Position numbers and translations under genes: made by a program. From Pseudomonas viridiflava (GTDB lineage: Bacteria; Pseudomonadota; Gammaproteobacteria; Pseudomonadales; Pseudomonadaceae), in NCBI RefSeq assembly GCF_900590885.1, contig NZ_UUON01000001.1, positions 806,001-870,000 of the forward strand: DNA of 64,000 bases. Reading direction: 5' to 3'. The notes beneath the pieces were generated by a model, which saw only the letters and a list, made by a program, of their open reading frames with translations, searched no databases and was not told the DNA's origin. Positions 1 to 8,100 of this stretch are shown one piece after another (the first letter of the stretch is position 1; the number at the start of each line of letters is the position of its first letter).

Positions 1-456
1 GCAATGCTGGTAGGCCACGCCATTGGCAACCACCGAGACACACTCCGCCGGCACGCTGCTGACCTGGGTGCCGATGGCCAGCACCGTTGCCGTGGTGGCG
101 CCGACCACCGCGGCGGCCGCCCACGGGTGGTACCAGTCATCCGGATGCGGCGGCGGTGGAGGCGGTGGAGGCGGCACCGGATAAGGATGTGGCCCGGGCG
201 GTGGCGCCGGGTGCGGTTGTGGGCCCGGAGAGGGATGGGGTTGCGGATGCGGCTCCGGATGCGGCTCCGGATGCGGCGGCATGGGGCGGGGCGCGGGCAT
301 CGGATGTGGCGGGGGCGGGTGGTACCCACCGCCGCCATGGGGCACCACGAAGGTGCGCGCACCACCGCCGCCGCGCACTTGCCAGGCTTGGGCTGCCAAC
401 GGGTCGAGCGCCGTTAGTAGCACGCTTGCCGTGAGTACCGCCGCCGTGGCCTTCAT
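1..456 (-). CDS. Partial exported His/Pro-rich protein (DUF6515-like)
   Basis: The 3' end lies beyond the window; 152 codons are visible. The protein opens with a typical signal peptide (about residues 1-24, ending LAAQA). A low-complexity stretch dominated by Pro-His pairs and a polyproline run follows (about 45-95). After it comes a short hydrophobic Ala/Val segment and a Cys-containing tail (SVVANGVAYQHC). That tail resembles the small Pseudomonas envelope proteins grouped as DUF6515; this is recalled, not searched. The ATG overlaps the stop of the upstream DUF2092 gene as ATGA, so the two are probably co-translated. A periplasmic or outer-membrane location is inferred; the His-rich tract could bind metal, but nothing proves it. 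Confidence 0.7.
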   Translation of the reverse strand, partial: MKATAAVLTASVLLTALDPLAAQAWQVRGGGGARTFVVPHGGGGYHPPPPHPMPAPRPMPPHPEPHPEPHPQPHPSPGPQPHPAPPPGPHPYPVPPPPPPPPPHPDDWYHPWAAAAVVGATTATVLAIGTQVSSVPAECVSVVANGVAYQHC

Positions 457-1199
457 GGCTGCTCTCCCTGTGGCGCCAACTGTTGCAGCGGCACTGCGCG
501 CGCGCCCGTCGGCGGGATGAACTCGAAGTCGTCGGGTGACAAGGTGGGGCTGAGTTGCCATTGATAGTCGACGCTGTGGCGCGGTTGCTCGGCGGTGTCG
601 CGGCGGCTGATCACCAGGCGACACGGCACGGGCTGCGGGCCCTGGCGGATCCACAGTTGCCAGTCGATGTCCGGCTGGCGAAAGGCGTAGTGGTCGCAGG
701 CCTTACCCTCCAGGCTTTCAGGGCCGATCAGCAAGGCACTGCTCAGGCCCACGGCTTTGGCGGTGTCGGGGTTCCAGCGGAACAGGTCGGCCAGGGGCAA
801 TTCGATGCCGTAGCGTTCACTGAGTTGGTCGAGCAAAGCGCTGATATCGGCCGGCGCATCCTGGCTGGCGAAGTAACCGCTGCGGCTGTCGAACAGGGTG
901 AAACGCTTGCCGTTGTAGAACAGGCTGCGGCGTTTGCCGTCGCTTTCGACCGACACCTGCAGCTTGTCGGGCCGCTTGGCTTGCAGGCGGGTGTGGTGAC
1001 GAAACTCGATGACCTGGCCGTTTTCCAGCACCTGGTCGGTGCGGCTGTCGGCCTCGATGCGAAACTGCGCCAGGCTGCGCAGGTAGCCGCCCATCTGCTC
1101 CAGGGCGTTCAGGGCCTTGGGTTCGACCTCGTCGGCCGAGGCGCCGCTGGTGAGCAGCAGGCCGATCAGAGCCATGCTTGCGTGACGAAAACGGGACAT
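453..1199 (-). CDS. DUF2092 family periplasmic protein
   Basis: This 248-aa protein has a signal peptide of about 22 residues (cleavage near GASA-D). The rest reads as a LolA/LolB-like beta fold: repeated strands such as DKLQVSVESDGKRRSLFYNG and a C-terminal PDDFEFIPPTGA strand typical of DUF2092. The family is periplasmic and of unknown function; carriage of lipid or a hydrophobic ligand is only an inference from fold resemblance. It ends in an ATGA overlap with the downstream His/Pro-rich gene. It follows the MetA-like outer-membrane protein gene after 32 bp, so the minus-strand genes from about 4452 down to 1 may form one or two transcription units. Confidence 0.8.
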   Translation of the reverse strand: MSRFRHASMALIGLLLTSGASADEVEPKALNALEQMGGYLRSLAQFRIEADSRTDQVLENGQVIEFRHHTRLQAKRPDKLQVSVESDGKRRSLFYNGKRFTLFDSRSGYFASQDAPADISALLDQLSERYGIELPLADLFRWNPDTAKAVGLSSALLIGPESLEGKACDHYAFRQPDIDWQLWIRQGPQPVPCRLVISRRDTAEQPRHSVDYQWQLSPTLSPDDFEFIPPTGARAVPLQQLAPQGEQP

Positions 1200-1231
1200 G
1201 GCGCACTCCGTTTACTTCGAGAAAGTGGTAC

Positions 1232-2137
1232 TCACCAGACGTATTGAAAGCGCAGGGTCCAGGTGGTCACATCCGGCGAACCGCGACGCTCGGACACGGT
1301 GTCGGTGTAGGCCAGCAAACCGCCGAACTGCGGCGACAACATAAAGCCCATGCTCGCCCCGAGCAGGGCGTTTTCCTGCTTGTTGTCCTGCCAGTCGCCG
1401 TCGATGCGGCTTTCACCGCCACGGCTGTAGGTGGCGTCCAGCGAGGCCCACAACGCACGGTTGATGGTGTAGCTGTAGTGGCCCTCAATCGCGTAGAGCG
1501 GCTTTTGCTCCAGCTTGCTGTCGCCGTGGTAGTCCTTGTTGTCGCCAAACAACGAGACCCAGGTGTTGATCTCCAGCCAGGTCGGGCCGATCGGCGTGCC
1601 AAACCCCAGCTCGGGCTTGAACACCCAGCGGTTGGCGCCGATGTTGATGATGCGGTCCTTGTCGTAGTCGCCGGTGGGCAGGGTCAGCCAGGCGGCGGCG
1701 GTGAGGAAGGTTTCCGGTTTCCATTGCGCGAATTCTTCCTTGCTCAGGGCCGGGCCGCCGAAGATGTTGTGGGCAAATACGATTTGGGTGTCGCCCATCC
1801 CGCCATTGCGTTTGGTGCCGGTGAAGAATTGCGCATTGTCGAAGGACGCGGAAACATCGGCGTACGGCTGCACGAACTGGATGGCACTGCCGCGCCCGTC
1901 GATACCAAACGAACGGGCGTAGCGAAACAGATAAAGGTCGGCGTTCAACGACAGGCCGGTGATCGGCAGCGTGGTGTCGATGGGGGTATTGGTGTCGATG
2001 CGGTTGTAGTAACCGAACACCATGTTCAAGTCGGTCGGGGTGTTCTGCCAGTCCCTGGCGTTGTCGGCAAACCCTAGCCCTGGCAGCATCGCCAGTGTTG
2101 ATGCACACACCGCACTCAGTCGGACACGTAAAACCAT
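1232..2137 (-). CDS. MetA-pathway-like outer-membrane protein (transporter family)
   Basis: A 301-aa predicted beta-barrel. The start at 2137 is chosen because AAGGAG lies 7 nt upstream of its ATG and a signal peptide follows (about residues 1-24, ending GFADN). The body alternates short amphipathic strands (SLNADLYLFRYARSF, FLTAAAWLTLPTGDYD, GWLEINTWVSLFG-like) and ends in an aromatic residue (LRFQYVW), as outer-membrane barrels do. It resembles the Phenol_MetA_deg/SphA-like group, often annotated as putative transporters. It lies between DUF2092 and DUF1254 genes on the same strand, a pairing common in Pseudomonas. The substrate is unknown. Confidence 0.75.
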   Translation of the reverse strand: MVLRVRLSAVCASTLAMLPGLGFADNARDWQNTPTDLNMVFGYYNRIDTNTPIDTTLPITGLSLNADLYLFRYARSFGIDGRGSAIQFVQPYADVSASFDNAQFFTGTKRNGGMGDTQIVFAHNIFGGPALSKEEFAQWKPETFLTAAAWLTLPTGDYDKDRIINIGANRWVFKPELGFGTPIGPTWLEINTWVSLFGDNKDYHGDSKLEQKPLYAIEGHYSYTINRALWASLDATYSRGGESRIDGDWQDNKQENALLGASMGFMLSPQFGGLLAYTDTVSERRGSPDVTTWTLRFQYVW

Positions 2138-2197
2138 GGCGCTACTCCTTGTATCGGCCTGATTCAGTTTGTGACGTGCCCGACCGGGCACGTTGTA

Positions 2198-3598
2198 TTA
2201 CTTAAGCGGTGTCAGGGGCGGCAGCTTCCATTGACCATTCCCCACCTCAGGCTTGGGCAGGTAAATCCGCAATATTGCGTAAAACGGGCCCGGTGGGGCC
2301 GGCAACCAGTTGCTCTGTTCGGCTTTCGGTGGTTCGTGGTGCTGCAGGGCCAGGGTCAGGCCTCCGTCGGCGTCGCGCTTGAGGCCGGCGAGCATGCGCG
2401 AATTGATCAGGTAACGTTTCTTGTGGTTGGGCACCAGCAGCTTGGTCTTGCCGTCGTACATGGTCAGCGACCAGAACGCGTCGGCCGGTGGCAGCTGGTC
2501 CTTGGCGAAATGCACGGTGTAGCTGTGGCGCGCGCCGTTGGCGGGCTTGCCTTCGCTGTCAACGAAGTAGCTGAAGTAAGCCGCTTCATCGGTGGAATTG
2601 CCGAAAATTCCCATGTCGGCGCCGGCGTAGCGGTACAGGTAGTTGTTATTGAGGTGGTCGCGGCTGCCGAACAGGTCGCCACTGGAAACCTGGTGGGTAT
2701 CGACCTTGTCTTTCTTGAACGCGGCAAATTCGGCGCGGGCATCGGTGATGCCATCTTCCAGGGCCTTGCGCTGTTCGGCGGTCAAGTCCTTGAACTTGAA
2801 CGGCGCGCCGGGGGCGATGCCGATCCTGGCAAAGCGCGCCAGCAGGTCTTTTTCGCTGTCCTGGGGCGCGGCGAATGCGAGCATGAAATTCAGGTAGCGG
2901 AACAGCTGCGGGCCTTCGGTCATGGTGGCCATGGGCTTGGGCCAGTCGATCTTCGGCGCCTTGGCCGGGGCGGCTTGCTTCACGTAGCTGCTCAGTGCCT
3001 GCACTTTGTAGCCGTTCTGGATCTGCTTGACCTTGTTCAGGTCCTTGTCGTCAAACAGCTGCGTGCGGTACAGGGCGTAGGCAATATTGCTCTCGCTGTA
3101 GACCACACGGTCCACATCCACTGGCTGCTGACCTTTCCAGTCAGGGCCGGCGATCATGTAGTGGCCGCCGTTGTTGCCGGTGCTGCGGGTGCCCAGGTAG
3201 GCAAAGTTCTGCGTGTAGAGGTCGACCAACTGCACCGAGTAGTAGCGGTTGTCCTCGATCTTGGGCAGGGTCAATACCTGGGGCTCGCTGCGCAGGTCCA
3301 GCCAGACGAAGGAGTAGGGCGTGTCGGAATTAGGGGTGACGAACGCGGTGTCCTTGGGCGTGAAAACCTGGGCGGTATTGCCGATATGGTTGAACGGCGC
3401 CTTGAAGTTGGCACCGCCTTTATCGACCGCCTGGGTGTACAGCGTCTTGTACATTTCTACCACCGGGTAGCCATACAGGTAGGCTTCCTTGGCAATCGCC
3501 CGGGCTTCGCTCGGGGTTGCGCTGAAGTCGGCCCAGGCGCCGGTACTCATCAGTATCGAGAGGCTCGCCAACAGCAGGCGCGTCGGTTTTCCAATCAT
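2198..3598 (-). CDS. DUF1254/DUF1214 domain exported protein
   Basis: A 466-aa protein with a signal peptide (about residues 1-24, ending STGAWA-D). The DUF1254 half covers about 40-190 and includes EAYLYGYPVVEMYKTLYT and NSDTPYSFVWLDLRSEP. The DUF1214 half covers about 340-460 and includes ADAFWSLTMYDGKTK, NPYLINSR-like and LPAPPGPFYAILRIYLPKP. The order and the total length fit the full-length family. The biochemical role is not established; these proteins are thought to be periplasmic. GGAAGGA sits 9-10 nt before the ATG. Flanking MetA-like barrels on both sides suggest a shared envelope function. Confidence 0.85.
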   Translation of the reverse strand: MIGKPTRLLLASLSILMSTGAWADFSATPSEARAIAKEAYLYGYPVVEMYKTLYTQAVDKGGANFKAPFNHIGNTAQVFTPKDTAFVTPNSDTPYSFVWLDLRSEPQVLTLPKIEDNRYYSVQLVDLYTQNFAYLGTRSTGNNGGHYMIAGPDWKGQQPVDVDRVVYSESNIAYALYRTQLFDDKDLNKVKQIQNGYKVQALSSYVKQAAPAKAPKIDWPKPMATMTEGPQLFRYLNFMLAFAAPQDSEKDLLARFARIGIAPGAPFKFKDLTAEQRKALEDGITDARAEFAAFKKDKVDTHQVSSGDLFGSRDHLNNNYLYRYAGADMGIFGNSTDEAAYFSYFVDSEGKPANGARHSYTVHFAKDQLPPADAFWSLTMYDGKTKLLVPNHKKRYLINSRMLAGLKRDADGGLTLALQHHEPPKAEQSNWLPAPPGPFYAILRIYLPKPEVGNGQWKLPPLTPLK

Positions 3599-3660
3599 GT
3601 TGTTGCGTCCTTCCAGGGTTCTTTTACAGGGCGTGGTATGAAAGCGCCGAGTTAACCGTT

Positions 3661-4452
3661 TTATTTGCCGAACGTCACGTTAATCCCTGCAAACAAGGTG
3701 AACTGAGGCAGGTCGTCGCCTTTGCGCGCCACGGTCCATTGCGGTTCGACAAAGGCGTTGAGGATGTTGCTGCCGGATTTCCACGCCTTGCCCGCACCGA
3801 AGCCGATGGGGATGTAATGGGTGTCGTTTTTCAGGTCGAAGGTCCAGGTGCCGGTGGAGCGCAGGTACCAGCCCTTGGGCAGGTTATGAATGATGAAGGG
3901 CTGCAGCGTGGCGCTCTCGACATGCGCGCGGTCATGGTCGCCGGCGAATGAACTCTGGTACTGCACCAGTGCGCCGAGCAAGCCGCGTGGCGAGGCATCG
4001 ATGGCGACCGCCGCCAGGCCCGCCTGCCATTTGCCGGTGCCCAGCTCATCGTGCTCGGCAGTCGGCGCGGTGATCTGCGGGCCAATGCCCAGCTGCACGC
4101 CGTCGGTCTTGAGCAGGAAGATATCGAACAGGTTGAGGTCGCCGATGCCGGTGCTGTAGCCGCTATGGGGATCGGGCCGCGTGCTGAGGGGCAGGGTGGC
4201 GCGCAGCAGTTGCGGCACGCCGATAAAGTCCGACGGTGCAATGGGCAGGGTGCCGCGCAGCAGCAGGTCATTGGTGTGCGCGTTGCTGTCGTACAGCTTG
4301 GGGGTGTAGTAGTCCTGCAGGTTTGCGCCGGGTGCCAGGTTCAGGGGGTTGTTGCTCTTGTTGGCTGTCTCGGCGTTATCGGCGTGGGCCGATAACGTCG
4401 GCAATGCAAAGGCTGCCAGCAGCAATGCCGGAGCAAGCGGTGACCTGAGCAT
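3661..4452 (-). CDS. Second MetA-like outer-membrane protein
   Basis: 263 aa, with a signal peptide (MLRSPLAPALLLAAFALPTL..., cleavage near SAHA-D) and a barrel-like remainder closing with TLFAGINVTFGK. Motifs such as PQITAPTAEHDELGTGKWQAG and YLRSTGTWTFDLKNDTHYIP match the family often named hypothetical neuromedin-U/MetA-like transporters. The start at 4452 is preferred because it begins the signal peptide and has GGGGAAT just upstream; an in-frame upstream extension would bury the signal sequence. It is probably the first gene of the minus-strand envelope run, 62 bp before the DUF1254 gene. The function is unknown. Confidence 0.75.
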   Translation of the reverse strand: MLRSPLAPALLLAAFALPTLSAHADNAETANKSNNPLNLAPGANLQDYYTPKLYDSNAHTNDLLLRGTLPIAPSDFIGVPQLLRATLPLSTRPDPHSGYSTGIGDLNLFDIFLLKTDGVQLGIGPQITAPTAEHDELGTGKWQAGLAAVAIDASPRGLLGALVQYQSSFAGDHDRAHVESATLQPFIIHNLPKGWYLRSTGTWTFDLKNDTHYIPIGFGAGKAWKSGSNILNAFVEPQWTVARKGDDLPQFTLFAGINVTFGK

Positions 4453-4586
4453 GACAATTCCCCAATTCCATGGCGACTGGCCCGATAGCGTGCTCGGGCT
4501 GTCCTGATGCACGAATGCTGTAGGACATGTCGATTGAAATTAGCAGCTAAATCCAGACGCGCTAGCAATCCGAAGGAATTAGTTGT

Positions 4587-4949
4587 TTAGGCGGGAAGCA
4601 TCGATTTGACTTTGTCGCGCAGTTGATCGATGGAGAATGGCTTGGCGATGACTTGCATGCCGGCCGGCACGTCGATGTTTTCCGCGTAGCCACTGGCAAA
4701 CAGAATGGGCAGGGCGGGGCGCAATTCACGCACTTTGGTCGCCAGTTGCTTGCCGTCCATATCCGGCAGGCCAACGTCGGTCATCATCAGGTCGATGACC
4801 TGGCTGGTGGTTTCGACAATCTTCAAGGCTTCTTCAGCGTCCGCCGCTTCGACCACCGAAAACTCCAGTTCTTCGAGGACATCGACGATCAGCATGCGCA
4901 CGATGGCGTCGTCTTCGACTACTAGGATGGTGGAGGGGGCAGCAGACAT
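4587..4949 (-). CDS. Single-domain response regulator
   Basis: A 120-aa stand-alone receiver: acidic pocket D13/D14, phosphoacceptor D58 (MMTDVGLPDMDG), S86 and K103 (IAKPF). It has no output domain. The sequence is close to the C-terminal receiver of the kinase at 22079-23749 (both read DVGLPxMxGxQLA). It may therefore exchange phosphoryl groups with the kinases further along this locus; that is inference. The start at 4949 is chosen because the receiver fold begins there; the frame can extend upstream to 5003 but no ribosome site supports that. Only weak GGGAA precedes the chosen ATG. Confidence 0.85.
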   Translation of the reverse strand: MSAAPSTILVVEDDAIVRMLIVDVLEELEFSVVEAADAEEALKIVETTSQVIDLMMTDVGLPDMDGKQLATKVRELRPALPILFASGYAENIDVPAGMQVIAKPFSIDQLRDKVKSMLPA

Positions 4950-5112
4950 AATGAAAATTCCCGAGAAAAGAAAGAAGGAGGTCTTGGGCGGTTGAAAGAC
5001 CATTCTCTAATGAGTCGCATCAATCTAGGCAAGTTCCGTTGGCTGGCGCATTGTGACGGGAATGCGGGAAATTGTCGCGTTGCATGCGGCGCGGCAGCTT
5101 CAATAAAACGCG

Positions 5113-5151
5113 TTGCGGCAATGCTGCCTTGCCCTGGCACCATTGCCGCAA
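5113..5151 (-). terminator. Hairpin terminator of the 1870-aa toxin-like gene
   Basis: Perfect 11-bp arms (TTGCGGCAATG at 5113-5123, CATTGCCGCAA at 5141-5151) enclose a 17-nt loop. Read on the minus strand, it lies 5 nt past the stop of the gene ending at 5157 and is followed by CGCGTTTTATTG, a short T-rich tract. This fits an intrinsic terminator. Confidence 0.65.
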
Positions 5152-5156
5152 GTGAC

Positions 5157-8100
5157 TCAAAGCGGCTGGTTGAATAGCGCGAACGGGTTGTTATAGGGGA
5201 CCGACATCAGAAAATCTCCGTCATTGAACGTGCTGATGTGGAACTCCGGTACACCCTTCTCAAGACTAATCGGCTTAAGCGTGGAAGCAGCCCGTCCACT
5301 GTTTAACGTGGACTCCAAGCCGCGTTCCATCGCAGCCTGGTTGGGGAACGTCGCGATACCGAAGTTCGGGTCGAAGAAAAACCATTCCTTATTGAAGTTA
5401 TCGTCGATGGTCATGCCCCCCAGCAGTCCGTGATCCTGGGTGCTGATCTTGATCATGGTTGGTTTTTGTGCCTCCCCCAAACGCTTGATAATCTCAGTGT
5501 ATGGAACTTGGGTAACAGCTTCACTTCCATGAAAATCAACACGCAGAGTCTGATGTATTTCATTTAGCTGTTTGCGCCAGGCAATGGAGGCAGGAGTAGA
5601 GTTACTTGAGGCCGCTTTGAAAAAGTTAGCGATCAGCACATCCTTGGCGCCGTGTTGAATAGCCAACGCCATGGTGTCCACCAAGGCTGCACATTCGCCT
5701 TTTGATGCTATGTCGGCTTGAGCCAAGTAGAGATTTTGTGGCATGCCGGTCGATTTACCGCCTGCGGCAACGACCTCCTGGTTGAAAATTCCGGCGTCCT
5801 CGAGGCTCTTGGAGGCTTGTCGGTTTTCGATCAGCTTTGTTAGTCGGCCGATCTCTTCGGCATTGCGGTCAGCGTGAACTGCCAACTCTTTCAGATCGGT
5901 AACTTTCATCGACGGGTAATAGCCGGGGATTTTTTCGAGGCCCTCAGTGGCGGCCTTGCCTGTGGTGCTATAACCCCTGTTGAAATCGACTGCATGATTG
6001 AGTTTTGCGTTGTCCAAGGTGCGTCTGAACACTGCAGGAAGGTCTGGTGTTTTGGGATTTGGCGCTACCACCGCCGACAGCCAATTGATCAAGTTGCTGT
6101 TTATTTCACCGTTGCCGGCAATCGTAGTGGGCTGGAAATCTTTGAGTGCACAGCCATAGGGCCGCTGAGTAGTTGGGTCAAGGCTGTACCATTTACCTTT
6201 GTGCAGGACCGCGCCGCCCTCAACGGTCTTATCTGCAACCTTGAAGGAGCCTGTTGCCGCGACGCCATTGATTTTACTGACAGCCTTTAACAGGTCGTAA
6301 CTGCCGCTTGCTCCCCTGAGATTGTTGAAAAGCTTAGTGCTAAGGGCCACACCTTTACCGACCAACCTCGCGCCTCCCACTAACAAATCGCCTACCCCGC
6401 CAAGTGGGTTGACCGCATCAATAAGCGCTGCACCGATGAACTTGGAATATTTCACGACTTTGGCGGTTTTGCTCAAACTACTCAGGACTTTGCTGCCGGT
6501 TTTTGCGGCTTGCGCAACTTTACCCGCGCCGAATGTGCACAGCCCAAATATATCTAGTACAACGTCTTGCAGTCCGTCTACGACGTTGCCGTTTATAAAG
6601 TTGACGACGGCAGAGCGAAACGGAATCAAGTTGAGACAGAACTCATCAAGCGCGGTACCCAGCACCCGGCCGTTATCGAAAGATGTCACGCCCTTGGCCT
6701 GGGTCAGTAAGTCCTCATTGTTTAGACCCAGCGATTTTACGAAGACCTCTGCAACATAGTCGGTTCGGCTGGAACCGTAGTTGTTGGGGGTTTCAGTTGT
6801 GATGGGTTTTTCAGCCGAGTCGCTGGCGCGCATGCCATTGTCAGGATCAAAAAGTGCTGTTCGAGAAACAATATTCGCCTTTCGCTCCTGCAGATGTTCA
6901 GGCGTGTAAGGCGCTGTAAGTTTACGCTTAAGGTCGTTTCGCTTTTCGATAACACCCGTGTGGGTGTTGATTTCATAAATATTGACCTCATTGTTGAGAG
7001 TGGTTTTAACCATCATCGTGTGCCCGCGTTTTTTCAGGGCAAGCGGGGATGTCAAATCCAGTCCTATCTGGTAGTCGTTCGTGTGAAAGAACTCGGTTTT
7101 CCCGAACTCAAAATTCTTGCGATCTGCCACAGGCAAATTTGAAATCAGGTATTTGACGGTGTCGCGGTGACCCTCGGCCTGCGTTTTTATAGCCGCCTTA
7201 AACCGCTGCTTGAACAGCTTGCCTGCGTCACCGATGTTTGATGAGTGAGCGTAGGTGTTGAATTTCTGGATTGGAACGCTACCGATGGTGGAGACCCACG
7301 TATGGCTATCGTCGAGCTTTTCGCCCTCCATCACGATATCAAGCATGGAGCGCTTCACCAGCTCCGCGGGGTAAGTACGGCCACCGGCCACCCTGCGTTG
7401 CATCAAGACCTTGGCCTCGAAAACCGTTGGATCAACCGTCGGAAATTGTTCCTTAAGGGTCTCGAGAGCTGCCTCCTTGCGCGTGGGGATAAGCGTTTGC
7501 ATCGACAGCGACGCGTTCTTTATCGAGGTCAACTGACTGTTGAAGGCCTCACGGACTTTTTCCATTTGGGACCGCGACGGGTTGTCGGAGGAGCGCGGCA
7601 ACACGCCATTGATGACACCCCAGTCTTTCAGGGCCTCGTACTTGGCCGCTTGAGTGGCGTAGTTATCGGTATTGATGGAGTCCGCCGCGGCAAGCACCGC
7701 AGCGTACGTCATGTTTTGCACCCGCCCGGGCGTCTGCGCTTCGATCTTGGCGGCTGCAATTGCAAGTAACGCCCAAGCACTGCTGCCGATGGTCACGTTG
7801 GCAGGAATATCTTTAATCAGAAATTGTGGGGCTGTGCTCGCCAACACTATATGAGCAGCCAGCGGCGCGGCGGTTGCGTCAGTCTTGTTAGTGTCGATCA
7901 AATGCTGTTTCAAATCGGCAAGAACCACAGAGGGCGGCTTGCCCCAGTACTGTTGCTGAGCCATATCAAAGCCAGCGATTTTGTTGCTTGTAGGTTGTTC
8001 CAGCTTATTTGGATCGAGGCCGAGGTGAATGGCGCTTAAAATGTAGTCGTAAACACTGGTGTCGGTGGAGAACCCATCCAAGTGCGTCTGCAGGGCTAGC

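Noticed and set aside
2171..3655. 494-codon open frame on the plus strand
   Set aside because: It is antisense to the DUF1254/DUF1214 gene.
4950..5112. Small open frames between the receiver gene and the toxin terminator
   Set aside because: There is no ribosome site or family similarity; the region more likely holds the receiver promoter.
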